Below are positions 33,022-41,620 of a stretch of 64,000 nt of DNA, one piece after another (the first letter of the stretch is position 1; each line of letters opens with the position of its first letter). The notes beneath the pieces were generated by a model. That model saw only the letters and a program-made list of their open reading frames with translations. It did not search any database and had not been told where the DNA came from. Source of the DNA: CAZRCG01 sp964598565 (GTDB lineage Bacteria > Bdellovibrionota > UBA2394). The stretch is from assembly GCA_964598565.1 (NCBI GenBank), contig CAZRCG010000002.1:310001-374000 (forward strand), in the 5' to 3' direction. The position numbers and the translations under genes are program-made.

Positions 33022-33118
33022 GATCTATTGTCTCTGCGAATGACCGTCGCGTCCACGCCAAAGCACTCACCCGACATAGCGCACGCTCCATCTAAAAACG
33101 TTGTGAGAAATCGACGCC

Positions 33119-33601
33119 TTACGCTGCAGCAGCTTTTGAAGAATCCTTCTCGCCAGACTCGCCCTTCTTAGGCTTTTTTGGTGCAATCTGTATCTTCACA
33201 AGTTCCAGAATTACTTTGGGGGCCGCATCCCCAGGGCGGTAGCCTGTTTTTGTGATCCGCGTGTACCCGCCCTGATGATCTTTCAAGCGAACCGCTAAAT
33301 CCTTGAACAGCTTACCCACAATATCCACCTTATGGCTGGAACCCTTTATACCAGAGGCCTTGGCCTTCGACGAACCAATGACTTTGTTTCCCAACAATGC
33401 GCGTACCTGTCTCTGGTGGTGGAGCGTGCCACCTTTAGCCAAAGTCACAAGCTTATCGACAAAACGACGAACCTCCTTCGCCTTAGCTTCAGTGGTGTGG
33501 ATTTTCTCTTTCTCAAAAAGCGAAAAAGCCAAGTTTCTCATCAATGCCGTGTAGTGACTTCGGTGTCTGCTCAATTTTCGATAGGGAATTTGATGTCTCA
33601 T
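33119..33601 (-). CDS. rplQ: 50S ribosomal protein L17
   Basis: A 160-aa large-subunit protein near the peptide exit tunnel. The core (1-115: MRHQIPYRKLSRHRSHYTALMRN-type start, GGYTRI) is canonical. A Lys/Ser/Ala-rich tail of about 25 residues makes it longer than the E. coli protein (127 aa). It follows rpoA by 18 nt and closes the alpha operon, as usual. Confidence 0.96.
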   Translation of the reverse strand: MRHQIPYRKLSRHRSHYTALMRNLAFSLFEKEKIHTTEAKAKEVRRFVDKLVTLAKGGTLHHQRQVRALLGNKVIGSSKAKASGIKGSSHKVDIVGKLFKDLAVRLKDHQGGYTRITKTGYRPGDAAPKVILELVKIQIAPKKPKKGESGEKDSSKAAAA

Positions 33602-33619
33602 GTTCTACCTCAGTTCAAA

Positions 33620-34720
33620 TCAAGGTTGATTGTCGTCTTCGCTGCCTGTTTCAAAGTCACTCGCCGAAGTTGAAAACTCTTCTGGCTCTTCCTCAATCTG
33701 TGGACTCGCCATAGCTGCAATTTGATCTGGATGAACCCATCCATCAAGCTTCATACCTAACGACAATCCCATCTCCGCCAAAATTTCCTTGATCTCATTG
33801 AGTGATTTGCGACCGAAGTTCTTTGTACGCAAAATCTCAGATTCGGTCTTCTGCACCAATTCTCCGATATAGCGGATATTGGCATTCGCCAAACAGTTGG
33901 CACTTCGAACGCTCAACTCAAGTTCATCGACCCTACGGTTTAAGTTTTCATTGAATCGAGGAGCAAGCTCCGACCGCTCTTCAACGGCTTCAGGCTCATC
34001 GGCTTCGTTAAAATTAATAAAAATTGAAATCTGATCTTTTAAAATCTTAGCTGAATAGGCAAGTGCATCTTGCGGACGAACACTCCCGTCGGTTACAACC
34101 TCTAATGTAAGTCGATCGTAATCGGTTCTCTGGCCTACCCGCGCATTCGTAATAAAATAAGTCACTCTCTTCACTGGTGAGAAAAAAGCATCCACTGGAA
34201 TGAATCCGATATCTGCAGCCTCCGTTTGGCTTTCCGTCGAGACATAGCCCCGACCCATCTTCACTTGAATCTCCATAGAGATCTCTGCTCGTTCCCCGAG
34301 AGTACAAATCTTATGATCCGGATTTAAAATCTGAGCCATGCCACCGGTTTCGATTTGGGACGCAAGAACGGGCCCTGGTCCGGTAGCTTTCAGACGTAGC
34401 ACTTTGGTCTCCGGAGTATCCATTCTCAAGCGCAAACCCTTCAGATTTAAAATAATATCCCCTACGTCCTCAATAGCACCTCGCACGGGAGAAAATTCAT
34501 GCAGAATGCCGTCAATCTTAAGACCGGTCACAGCAGCTCCCTGAATGGACGACAAAAGAATACGGCGTATCGCATTGCCCAGTGTAATCCCAAAACCACG
34601 CTCCAGAGGCTTCGCAACAAACTTTCCGTACGTATCGGCTAAAGTTGTCGGATCAATATCGACACGTCGGGGCTTTATGAGATCTCTCCAATTGCGATAT
34701 ACCACTTCTGCTAAGGCCAT
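33620..34720 (-). CDS. rpoA: DNA-directed RNA polymerase subunit alpha
   Basis: A 366-aa subunit. The N-terminal domain (1-240) drives RNA polymerase assembly and has GNAIRRILLSS (49-58). The C-terminal domain (about 262-325, VRSANCLANANIRYIGELV) contacts UP elements; Arg272 corresponds to the key R265 of E. coli. An acidic C-terminal tail (EEEPEEFSTSASDFETGSEDD) makes it about 35 residues longer than E. coli RpoA. Upstream is rpsK rather than the usual rpsD. Confidence 0.97.
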   Translation of the reverse strand: MALAEVVYRNWRDLIKPRRVDIDPTTLADTYGKFVAKPLERGFGITLGNAIRRILLSSIQGAAVTGLKIDGILHEFSPVRGAIEDVGDIILNLKGLRLRMDTPETKVLRLKATGPGPVLASQIETGGMAQILNPDHKICTLGERAEISMEIQVKMGRGYVSTESQTEAADIGFIPVDAFFSPVKRVTYFITNARVGQRTDYDRLTLEVVTDGSVRPQDALAYSAKILKDQISIFINFNEADEPEAVEERSELAPRFNENLNRRVDELELSVRSANCLANANIRYIGELVQKTESEILRTKNFGRKSLNEIKEILAEMGLSLGMKLDGWVHPDQIAAMASPQIEEEPEEFSTSASDFETGSEDDNQP

Positions 34721-34784
34721 AATTTCTCCTCAAATCTTCCCAGAGTCCCCAAAACGGGACCCTTCAATTCTTAATCGTTCCAGT

Positions 34785-35195
34785 TTAAACTCGTCGTTTT
34801 TTCGTCGGTCGGCATCCGTTATGAGGCACCGGCGTTATGTCCTCAATACTTGAAACACGAAATCCCGCCTGAGCAACCGCTCGCACCGCAGATTCTCGTC
34901 CTGTACCTGGACCTCGCACTCGGATGCTCACCGATCGCAACCCAAACTCTTGGGCCTTACGAGCGGCTCCTTCTGCTGCGACTTGCGCTGCAAAAGGTGT
35001 ACTTTTTCTCGAACCCTTAAATCCCGCTGCACCAGCAGATCCCCAGCAAAGAACATTTCCTGCGGGATCTGAAAACGTAATGATCGTATTATTAAAGCTC
35101 GCGTCCACGTGCACAACACCCACGGGAACGTTCTTTCGATCTTTTTTCTTGCGAGGCTTCGCTGCCGGCTTTGTCTGTTCAGTTTCTTCTGCCAT
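34785..35195 (-). CDS. rpsK: 30S ribosomal protein S11
   Basis: A 136-aa platform protein of the small subunit with typical VHVDASFNNTIITFSD, WGSAGAAGFKGSRKSTPFAAQ and C-terminal DITPVPHNGCRPTKKRRV. A basic N-terminal extension of about 15 residues (KPAAKPRKKKDRK) precedes the core. Lies between rpsM (34 nt upstream) and rpoA (64 nt downstream); rpsD, normally next, is absent. Confidence 0.97.
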   Translation of the reverse strand: MAEETEQTKPAAKPRKKKDRKNVPVGVVHVDASFNNTIITFSDPAGNVLCWGSAGAAGFKGSRKSTPFAAQVAAEGAARKAQEFGLRSVSIRVRGPGTGRESAVRAVAQAGFRVSSIEDITPVPHNGCRPTKKRRV

Positions 35196-35229
35196 TTTCT
35201 ACTCTCATTCTTTCCATTAATCGAGGCAA

Positions 35230-35607
35230 CTAAACGGCCTTCTTGACCATAGCAATTGCGGCTCGTCGGGGGCCTTTTCTGGTTCGAGCATTTGTATGTG
35301 TTCGTTGACCACGCACGGGCAAGCCCTTTCGGTGACGCAAACCTCTATAGGTTCCAAGATCCATAAGTCGCTTAATATTCAAACTTGTCTGACGCCGCAA
35401 ATCACCTTCCACGCGAAGGTCCCGCTCAATAAATTCACGGATCCTATTCACATCTGCGTCTAAGAGGTCTTTTGCCTTGGTAGAAGGATCAATCGACAAC
35501 TCATCTAAAATTTTTGAAGCAGTCACTCGACCTACGCCGTAAATATAGGTCAACGCTATGTCGATTCGTTTATTTCCAGGAAGATCAATACTTGCAATAC
35601 GTGCCAT
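35230..35607 (-). CDS. rpsM: 30S ribosomal protein S13
   Basis: A 125-aa small-subunit head protein that contacts the P-site tRNA and bridges to the large subunit. Typical sequence: MARIASIDLPGNKRIDIALTY start, YRGLRHRKGLPVRGQRTHTNARTRKG near the end. Follows rpmJ by 22 nt. Confidence 0.97.
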   Translation of the reverse strand: MARIASIDLPGNKRIDIALTYIYGVGRVTASKILDELSIDPSTKAKDLLDADVNRIREFIERDLRVEGDLRRQTSLNIKRLMDLGTYRGLRHRKGLPVRGQRTHTNARTRKGPRRAAIAMVKKAV

Positions 35608-35629
35608 CTAAACTCTCTCTCAATCGCCC

Positions 35630-35743
35630 TTATTTTTGACGTTGTTTATGACGTTTGGTCTCGCAAATAATTCGCAAGACACCATGCCGTTTTATAATTT
35701 TGCATTTCTCACAGCGTTTTTTTACAGAACAAACTACCTTCAT
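35630..35743 (-). CDS. rpmJ: 50S ribosomal protein L36
   Basis: A 37-aa protein read directly from the minus strand (MKVVCSVKKRCEKC...). It has the zinc-binding C5, C11, C14 and a later Cys27/His32 pair as in the zinc form of L36, which stabilises 23S rRNA near the L16 region. A GGAG lies 8 nt before the ATG. It is the usual first gene before rpsM. Confidence 0.95.
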   Translation of the reverse strand: MKVVCSVKKRCEKCKIIKRHGVLRIICETKRHKQRQK

Positions 35744-35781
35744 CGAAGTCTCCAGGTGAATAAAGTGAGGTTGATTTTACC

Positions 35782-35817
35782 TTGACAGAATTAGGGGGCT
35801 ACCCCCCCTCTTGTCAA
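35782..35817 (-). promoter_or_regulatory. Strong hairpin between map and rpmJ
   Basis: On the minus strand TTGACA and TGTCAA arms enclose a second stem of five G-C pairs (GGGGG/CCCCC, 5-nt loop) with an internal loop between. No U-run follows, so it is not a standard terminator. A TAAAAT box just downstream could be a -10 element for rpmJ-rpsM-rpsK-rpoA-rplQ, but no good -35 is spaced correctly. It occupies the place where infA is normally found. Confidence 0.5.
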
Positions 35818-35917
35818 ACGTGAAAGATCTAAAATTTAACTTATGATAGATTCTTGTGCCTCAACCTCGGATTTAAGTTTTCTTTTGAAAGCCGTAACCA
35901 ACTCTCAACTAAAAAGG

Positions 35918-36667
35918 TCAAGCGGACAAGGCCTCACCACCATTATTAGTAATCACTAGCGTATGCTCAAAATGAGCCGAAAGTTGATGGTCTTTTGTTA
36001 CCACTGTCCAACCGTCCTCCTCCAGGAAGACCTCGTGCGACCCCATATTAATCATAGGCTCGATGCATATGACCATACCCTCCTTGAGAATCGGCCCTCG
36101 TTCCCTCGTTATATAATGGGGGATGGGAGGATCTTCATGAGGTTGACGTCCAATTCCATGGCCTACGTAGTCCTCAACAATACCAAATCTTCGGGGTTTC
36201 ACTAACTTTTCAATGGCTCGTCCGATATCAGACACATAGCCGCCACTACGCGCCGCTTGGATGCCCAACTCTAAGGCTTCGCGAGTCGTTTCAATCAATT
36301 CGGCTACCCGACCACTCGGCTTAAAGCCAACCGGAATCGTACGCGCGCTATCGCCAAAGTAGCCCTCAAAACTAGCACCATAATCAATTCCAATGAGGTC
36401 CCCTTCTTTCAAAATACGATCCTTTCGAGGAATTCCGTGCACTACTTCATCATTCACCGACGTACACAAACAGGCTGGAAATCCTCGATAACCCTTAAAG
36501 GCAGGCTTCCCACCCAACTTCAGGGTCGTGGCTTCTGCAATATCGTTGAGTTCCCAAGTCGTCACACCGGGCCGAATAGCGTCCTCAACCTCGTCCAAAG
36601 ACGCCTTTACGATTTGGGCGGCTTTACGAATTCGTTCAATCTCGTCGGGTTTTCGGATAAATATCAT
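35918..36667 (-). CDS. map: Methionine aminopeptidase, type I
   Basis: A 249-aa metalloprotease that removes the initiator methionine from nascent proteins. Metal ligands are D95 (IDYGA), D106 (GDSART), H170 (VGHGIG), E203 (IEPMIN) and E234 (HFEHT); His77 in VVHGIP contacts substrate. The ATG overlaps the adk stop by one base (TGATG). An insertion-free type Ia form. The adk-map order after secY is common. Confidence 0.96.
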   Translation of the reverse strand: MIFIRKPDEIERIRKAAQIVKASLDEVEDAIRPGVTTWELNDIAEATTLKLGGKPAFKGYRGFPACLCTSVNDEVVHGIPRKDRILKEGDLIGIDYGASFEGYFGDSARTIPVGFKPSGRVAELIETTREALELGIQAARSGGYVSDIGRAIEKLVKPRRFGIVEDYVGHGIGRQPHEDPPIPHYITRERGPILKEGMVICIEPMINMGSHEVFLEEDGWTVVTKDHQLSAHFEHTLVITNNGGEALSA

Positions 36668-37329
36668 CACCGCTTTAAAATCTCCTTCAGCTTGCCCGTA
36701 ATATCCTCGATAGGCATAAGACCGTCCACCTCATAAAGGTTCTGCTTATTACCAAAAAGAGCCAGAAGAGGAGCGGTCTCTAGCTCAAAAACCTTCAGGC
36801 GCTCTTGAACAACTCCGGCATCATCATCCTTGCGGCGAACTAAGCCACCCCCACAAGTGTCACATACGCCGGGCTGCTTTGCCGGATTAAGTTTGTCATG
36901 AAAAATAGCTCCACACGACGAGCAAGAAAGCCGTCCTACAATTCGACTCGTCAAAATTTCAGGATCCACTTTTAAATAAATCACCTTGGGAAAAGGCAGA
37001 TGTCGTTCCTGCAAAATCGTCTCGAGCTGCTCCACCTGATCGGGATTTCGGGGATATCCATCTAAAACGTATCCCCGCTCCACATCACTTTCAGCAAAAC
37101 GGCTTTTAATGAGCGCTTGAATGAGGGCATCATCGACAAGCTGCCCAGAAGCTAGGACCTCTTTAACCCGAAGGCCCAGAGCTGATGCTTTTGCAATCTC
37201 ACCTCGTAAAATATCGCCTGTAGAAATATGAGCTATTTTTAAGTCTGCTTGCAACCTCTTAGCCTGGGTGCCCTTACCACTTCCGGGCGCTCCGAGCAGA
37301 ATACAAGCAATACTTTTATCTAAGCTCAA
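36667..37329 (-). CDS. adk: Adenylate kinase, zinc-containing LID
   Basis: A 220-aa enzyme that interconverts ATP + AMP and 2 ADP. The P-loop GAPGSGKGT is at 13-21, the NMP-binding DGYPRN at 90-95. The LID domain carries four Cys (C136, C139, C156, C159), the zinc-binding type found in Gram-positives and many deltaproteobacteria rather than the Cys-free E. coli type. Located between secY and map, 56 nt after secY. Confidence 0.96.
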   Translation of the reverse strand: MSLDKSIACILLGAPGSGKGTQAKRLQADLKIAHISTGDILRGEIAKASALGLRVKEVLASGQLVDDALIQALIKSRFAESDVERGYVLDGYPRNPDQVEQLETILQERHLPFPKVIYLKVDPEILTSRIVGRLSCSSCGAIFHDKLNPAKQPGVCDTCGGGLVRRKDDDAGVVQERLKVFELETAPLLALFGNKQNLYEVDGLMPIEDITGKLKEILKR

Positions 37330-37385
37330 TGAAACAACCCCATCATGCTATTTTATATGGTCTCACTTCATTCTCTCGAATGAAA

Positions 37386-38699
37386 TCAAGCCCCTTCTCG
37401 ACGAAATCTCTTGGCCCGAGATTGATTACCCAAGAAACCTTCATATTGCTGGGCCATTAAATAAGACTGAACCTGCTCGATAAAGTTCAGAGCTACCCCC
37501 ACAACAATCATTAACGAGGTTCCCCCTAGGTAAACCTGATAATTATTAAGCATAAACAGAGGAGCGACACAGACAACTGAAATATACACGCAGCCAGCCG
37601 CTGTTAATCGAGTCAAAACGCGGTCAATGTACTCCGCTGTATTCTTTCCCGGTCGGATTCCAGGAACAAAGCCCCCTGACTTCTTTACATTATCTGCCAC
37701 ATCGTCGGGATTAAATTGAATCGCGGTATAAAAGAAACAGAAAAATACGATGCCTATGACAAACAAAGTCTCATAAGGCCATGCTCCAGGGGTGAGCCAC
37801 GCCAAGAAATCAGACAGCTTAGGATAACTCTGCTTTGTAAATTGAGCGATCTGAGCAGGAAAAAGCAGAATCGAAGACGCAAAAATAGGAGGAATAACAC
37901 CCGCCATATTGACCTTCAATGGTAAAAACTGCATCGAGGCGCCAAATACTTTTCGACCAACGACGCGCTTTGCATGATGAACGGGTATTCTGCGTTGGGC
38001 ACGCTCAAAGAAAATAATAAATGCCACTGCAACAATAGCAATCACACACAATCCAAATACTGAGCCGCCTGTCATTTCACCTGTTTGAAGATGATTCCAT
38101 GTTTGTCCGACAAACGACGGAAACCCTGACACAATACTCGCAAAAATAATGAGCGATGCACCGTTGCCTATACCACGTTGGGTGATCTGCTCACCCAGCC
38201 ACATAATGAAGCACGTGCCCGCTGTAAGACTGATGATGGTCAACACAATAAAAGCAATACCGGGATTCTCTACGATCTTCATCCCACTCGGCTCACTTTG
38301 AAGCCAGGTACCTATCCCGTAGGCCTGCACGACCGCTAAGACCACCGCTCCATAACGGGTGTATTGATTGATCTTTTTTCTGCCGAGTTCCCCTTCTTTT
38401 TGGAGGGCCGAAAGCTTCTCACTGACCACCCCTAAGAGACTAAAAATAATCGACGAACTAATATAAGGCATAATTCCCAAGGCAAAAATTGAGAAGTTTG
38501 CCAACGCACCACCTGAGAACGTATTGAATAGACCAAAAAAACTCGCTCCCCCAGCCAAAAACTCCCCCAGCTTGGCCGTATTGACCCCAGGAGTCGGAAC
38601 GAAACATCCCATGCGATAGACTGAAAGAATTCCAAATGTAATCCAGAGCTTCTTCATTAACTCTGGAGCTCTTGCCACTGACACTGCTTGATTACTCAA
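37386..38699 (-). CDS. secY: Protein translocase subunit SecY
   Basis: A 437-aa, ten-helix channel of the Sec translocon. Recognisable parts are the plug region (FVPTPGVNTAKL), GIGNGASLIIFASIV, the cytoplasmic loop RRIPVHHAKRVVGRK and KSGGFVPGIRPGKNTAEYI. It works with SecE and SecG in the inner membrane. It ends the spc-type ribosomal gene block after rplO, with 59 nt between. Confidence 0.97.
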   Translation of the reverse strand: MSNQAVSVARAPELMKKLWITFGILSVYRMGCFVPTPGVNTAKLGEFLAGGASFFGLFNTFSGGALANFSIFALGIMPYISSSIIFSLLGVVSEKLSALQKEGELGRKKINQYTRYGAVVLAVVQAYGIGTWLQSEPSGMKIVENPGIAFIVLTIISLTAGTCFIMWLGEQITQRGIGNGASLIIFASIVSGFPSFVGQTWNHLQTGEMTGGSVFGLCVIAIVAVAFIIFFERAQRRIPVHHAKRVVGRKVFGASMQFLPLKVNMAGVIPPIFASSILLFPAQIAQFTKQSYPKLSDFLAWLTPGAWPYETLFVIGIVFFCFFYTAIQFNPDDVADNVKKSGGFVPGIRPGKNTAEYIDRVLTRLTAAGCVYISVVCVAPLFMLNNYQVYLGGTSLMIVVGVALNFIEQVQSYLMAQQYEGFLGNQSRAKRFRREGA

Positions 38700-38758
38700 A
38701 ATCCACCCTCTTACAAAGACATTAATCTAACAGACCAACCGAATCTGCGTAGAACGTA

Positions 38759-39208
38759 CTAAGCCACGATAGCCAGAGACCCAGAGGCTTTCTCAACCGC
38801 TTCTTTGGCTTTCGCCGATGCAGCTGAGACTTTAAAATTCAACTTCTTCGTCAAAGCACCTCGCGCCAACAACTTCAAGGGAGCCGACCTGCGCCGTACG
38901 ATCCCTTTTGCCAGACAAGATTCCAAGCTCACTTCTTCACCCGATGTAAACAATCGTTCAGCATCGTCCAAATTGATAACGTTAAAGACCACCTTAGAAA
39001 CATTGGTGAAGCCCCACTTAGGAGATCGACGATGCAATGGCATCTGACCACCCTCGAATCCTCGAGAAACATCTGGCGAACTTCTGGCCAACTGCCCCTT
39101 GTGACCTTTAGTGGATGTACCACCATGGCCTGATGCATCTCCACGGCCTAGACGCTTCATTTTTTTTCTATGCCCTGCTGTTGGCTTTAATCGAGATAAA
39201 ATCGACAT
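38759..39208 (-). CDS. rplO: 50S ribosomal protein L15
   Basis: A 149-aa protein with the Gly-rich KRLGRGDASGHGGTSTKGHKGQ rRNA-binding start and GFEGGQMPLHRRSPKWGF. A late assembly protein of the large subunit. Lies between rpmD and secY as usual. Confidence 0.96.
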   Translation of the reverse strand: MSILSRLKPTAGHRKKMKRLGRGDASGHGGTSTKGHKGQLARSSPDVSRGFEGGQMPLHRRSPKWGFTNVSKVVFNVINLDDAERLFTSGEEVSLESCLAKGIVRRRSAPLKLLARGALTKKLNFKVSAASAKAKEAVEKASGSLAIVA

Positions 39209-39231
39209 AAATTCTCCTACACACTCCCTAG

Positions 39232-39474
39232 CTACAAAATCTTATAGGTTGCGGCGGCAACCGTCTTTTTGGGTCGACTCACAGCGGATCGCTCTGTTTG
39301 ATCGGCAACTACCAGGCTTCGCACGGTGTTTAGCATTCCTCGAATAGCTCGAGTATCGCTGCGAAATATCTCAGATCCAATTCCTCTTAAGCCAAGAGCC
39401 GCCAAAGTTTTCTTCTGCTTATCAGCAACCTGTGACGAGCTACGCACTTGTTTAATTTTTAAAGCTTTTGCCAT
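39232..39474 (-). CDS. rpmD: 50S ribosomal protein L30
   Basis: An 80-aa protein (MAKALKIKQVRSSSQ...LGLRGIGSEIFRSDT...RGMLNTVRSLV), about 20 residues longer at the C-terminus than the 59-aa E. coli protein. The ATG at 39474 follows GAAGGTG; the longer open frame upstream lies in the rpsE end and is not used. Confidence 0.93.
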   Translation of the reverse strand: MAKALKIKQVRSSSQVADKQKKTLAALGLRGIGSEIFRSDTRAIRGMLNTVRSLVVADQTERSAVSRPKKTVAAATYKIL

Positions 39475-39493
39475 AATATTCACCTTCGATCTG

Positions 39494-39979
39494 TCAGCTT
39501 GCCAAAGCTTGACGTCGCTCCTCAAGACCTCTTAACTGTCTCAAGGCATTTAGAGTCGCCTTAGAGAGGTTGTGGGGGTTATTGGTACCAAGGCTCTTTG
39601 CCAAAATATCCCTTATACCTGCAAGTTCCAGAATAGTTCTTGTGGCTCCACCCGCAATAACTCCAGTTCCTTCGCTGGCCGGTTTCAACAGAATTTGGCC
39701 AGCTCCAAAAAGACCCACCACTTCATGAGGGATAGAGGCTCCCTTCAGCGGCACTCTTACAAGACTTTTCTTAGCCTGTTCAGTCGCCTTGGCAATCGCT
39801 TCTGGCACCTCATTCGCCTTTCCTAATCCAATTCCCACAAAACCATTTTCGTTCCCAACGGCGACCAGCGCACTAAAACTAAAACGCCTTCCACCTGTAA
39901 CCACCTTGGCCACTCGGGCGACGTTAATAATTCTCTCTTTAAGATCCAAATTTGCTACAATGTCTCGTGAAATAACCAT
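39494..39979 (-). CDS. rpsE: 30S ribosomal protein S5
   Basis: A 161-aa protein with the N-terminal double-stranded RNA-binding domain (ERIINVARVAKVVTGGRRFSFSALV, GFVGIGLGKANEVPEAI) and the C-terminal S5 domain (GIRDILAKSLGTNNPHN). Takes part in mRNA entry and decoding accuracy. Eight nt after rplR. Confidence 0.97.
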   Translation of the reverse strand: MVISRDIVANLDLKERIINVARVAKVVTGGRRFSFSALVAVGNENGFVGIGLGKANEVPEAIAKATEQAKKSLVRVPLKGASIPHEVVGLFGAGQILLKPASEGTGVIAGGATRTILELAGIRDILAKSLGTNNPHNLSKATLNALRQLRGLEERRQALAS

Positions 39980-39987
39980 AATTACCC

Positions 39988-40353
39988 TTAAAAATTTAAA
40001 CCGGCTTCGCGGGCACTATCGGCAAGCGCCTTCACTCGGCCATGATAGACATAACCACCGCGATCAAATACCACATCTACTATTTTTCTGTTCTTGGCTC
40101 TCGCCGCAAGCTCTTTGCCTACCACTTTCGAAGCCTCAACATCTCGCGCACTCTTCAATGTCTTCTTCAAAGCCTTCTCTGAGGATGAACAAGTCACCAA
40201 CGTTCTCTGAGCGGAATCATCTACAATTTGTGCATAGATAAATTTTGATGAACGAAACACCGACAAGCGAGGCCGGGCAGTCGTCCCAAAAACCTTTTTT
40301 CGGATTCTCTCTTTTCGGCGCAGCCGCGCCTCATCTCTTTGCGACTCAGACAT
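39988..40353 (-). CDS. rplR: 50S ribosomal protein L18
   Basis: A 121-aa 5S rRNA-binding protein (RLSVFRSSKFIYAQIVDD, FDRGGYVYHGRVKALADSAREAGLNF). Canonical length and end. Five nt after rplF. Confidence 0.96.
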   Translation of the reverse strand: MSESQRDEARLRRKERIRKKVFGTTARPRLSVFRSSKFIYAQIVDDSAQRTLVTCSSSEKALKKTLKSARDVEASKVVGKELAARAKNRKIVDVVFDRGGYVYHGRVKALADSAREAGLNF

Positions 40354-40358
40354 AAAAA

Positions 40359-40910
40359 TTACCCACTCTTTCCACCGGCTCCAGATTTACCTTCTTTAAG
40401 TTGAATAACCTCACCGTCATAGCGAAGTCCTTTTCCTTTGTAGGGTTCTGGGGGCTTAATGGAGCGAATCTTATCTGCAACCATTCCTACAAGTTCCTTA
40501 TCAATACCAGAAACTGTTAGCTTCGTTTGGTCATCAACTTTGCCAGTAATTCCTTGGGGCAGAGTAAAAATAACCGGATGTGAAAACCCAACGTTCAGTG
40601 TCAACTTACTGCCAGACAAGGCCATACGATACCCAACGCCAACCGCCACAAGGGTCTTTGCAAACCCTTCGCTTACACCTTTAACGGCCGCCGCCAAAAG
40701 AGATCGCGTCATTCCGTGAAAGGTGCGCGTCTCTCGTTCATCGTTTGCTCGCTTCACAGAAACCTTATCACCCTCTACTTCAAACTGAATTCCAGGGTGT
40801 AAAAAACGCGTGATTTTACCTTTTGGCCCTTCGACCAAAAACGAAGAACCCTGAACGCTAATCTTCACGTTCTTCGGAATCAGAATAGGCATTTTCCCAA
40901 GTTTGGACAT
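40359..40910 (-). CDS. rplF: 50S ribosomal protein L6
   Basis: A 183-aa protein with the two-fold repeated L6 fold; conserved C-terminal KIRSIKPPEPYKGKGLRY. Binds near the sarcin-ricin loop region. The ATG at 40910 shares one base with the rpsH stop (TAATG); an alternative TTG at 40916 is not needed. Confidence 0.96.
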   Translation of the reverse strand: MSKLGKMPILIPKNVKISVQGSSFLVEGPKGKITRFLHPGIQFEVEGDKVSVKRANDERETRTFHGMTRSLLAAAVKGVSEGFAKTLVAVGVGYRMALSGSKLTLNVGFSHPVIFTLPQGITGKVDDQTKLTVSGIDKELVGMVADKIRSIKPPEPYKGKGLRYDGEVIQLKEGKSGAGGKSG

Positions 40911-41308
40911 TACCAAATCTCTCCTATTAATTCTCCACCCACATTTTTTTCGTGAGCTTCTCTATCAGTCATAATCCCTTGAGACGTCGATAAGATCATG
41001 GAACCTAAACCAGATCTTACTTTACCTTCTACGGGACGTCCTGAATAAACTCGATGGCCAGGTCGGCTAATTCTCGCAATATGATCAATAATGGCCTTAC
41101 CTTCACCATCGTATTTTAACCTTAATACGAGCTTCTTTTTTCCACCGCCTTGATCGACAGTTTCAATATCACGAACAAATCCTTCTCTTTTCAACAGCTC
41201 CGCAATACTCAGCTTCAGTTTTGAAAAACCTACTTCAACAGTTTCTCGTTTCGCCATCTGCGCATTACGCACACGGGTAAAAAAATCACCTACAACATCT
41301 GTCATCAT
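40910..41308 (-). CDS. rpsH: 30S ribosomal protein S8
   Basis: A 132-aa central-domain assembly protein (DVVGDFFTRVRNAQMAKRETVEV, C-terminal STSQGIMTDREAHEKNVGGELIGEIW). In E. coli S8 is the translational repressor of the spc operon. Two adjacent ATGs (41308 and 41305) are possible starts. Confidence 0.96.
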   Translation of the reverse strand: MMTDVVGDFFTRVRNAQMAKRETVEVGFSKLKLSIAELLKREGFVRDIETVDQGGGKKKLVLRLKYDGEGKAIIDHIARISRPGHRVYSGRPVEGKVRSGLGSMILSTSQGIMTDREAHEKNVGGELIGEIW

Positions 41309-41313
41309 AAAAT

Positions 41314-41619
41314 TTACCAACTCGCTTTCGCAACACCCGGCAACATACCTTGATGGGCCAACTCTCTAAATTTATGTCTGTTAAGCTTAAACTTTCGGTA
41401 TACGCCTCGAGTTCGACCCGTAATCTGGCAGCGAATTTTCAAACGCACCGGTAGCGCGGTCTTTGGAATCTTAGAGAGAGCACGTCTTGCCGCTTCCTTC
41501 TCCTCTTCAGACACCGTAATGCTTTTTACAATCGACTTAAGCTTCTTGTACTTCTCTTGATGTAAGGAGATCGAATTTAAATTTCTCTTGTATTTCTCGA
41601 TGGAGCTTTTCTTCGCCAT
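41314..41619 (-). CDS. rpsN: 30S ribosomal protein S14, zinc-free form
   Basis: A 101-aa long-form S14 (MAKKSSIEKYKRN start, RCQITGRTRGVYRKFKLNRHKFRELAHQGMLPGV end). It lacks the CxxC pairs of the short zinc form. The start at 41619 is one nt after the rplE stop; the open frame upstream overlaps rplE and is not used. Confidence 0.95.
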   Translation of the reverse strand: MAKKSSIEKYKRNLNSISLHQEKYKKLKSIVKSITVSEEEKEAARRALSKIPKTALPVRLKIRCQITGRTRGVYRKFKLNRHKFRELAHQGMLPGVAKASW

Positions 41620-41620
41620 T

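Noticed and set aside
35744..35917. A short infA gene between map and rpmJ
   Set aside because: The gap is too short for the roughly 72-codon gene and no IF-1-like translation is present.
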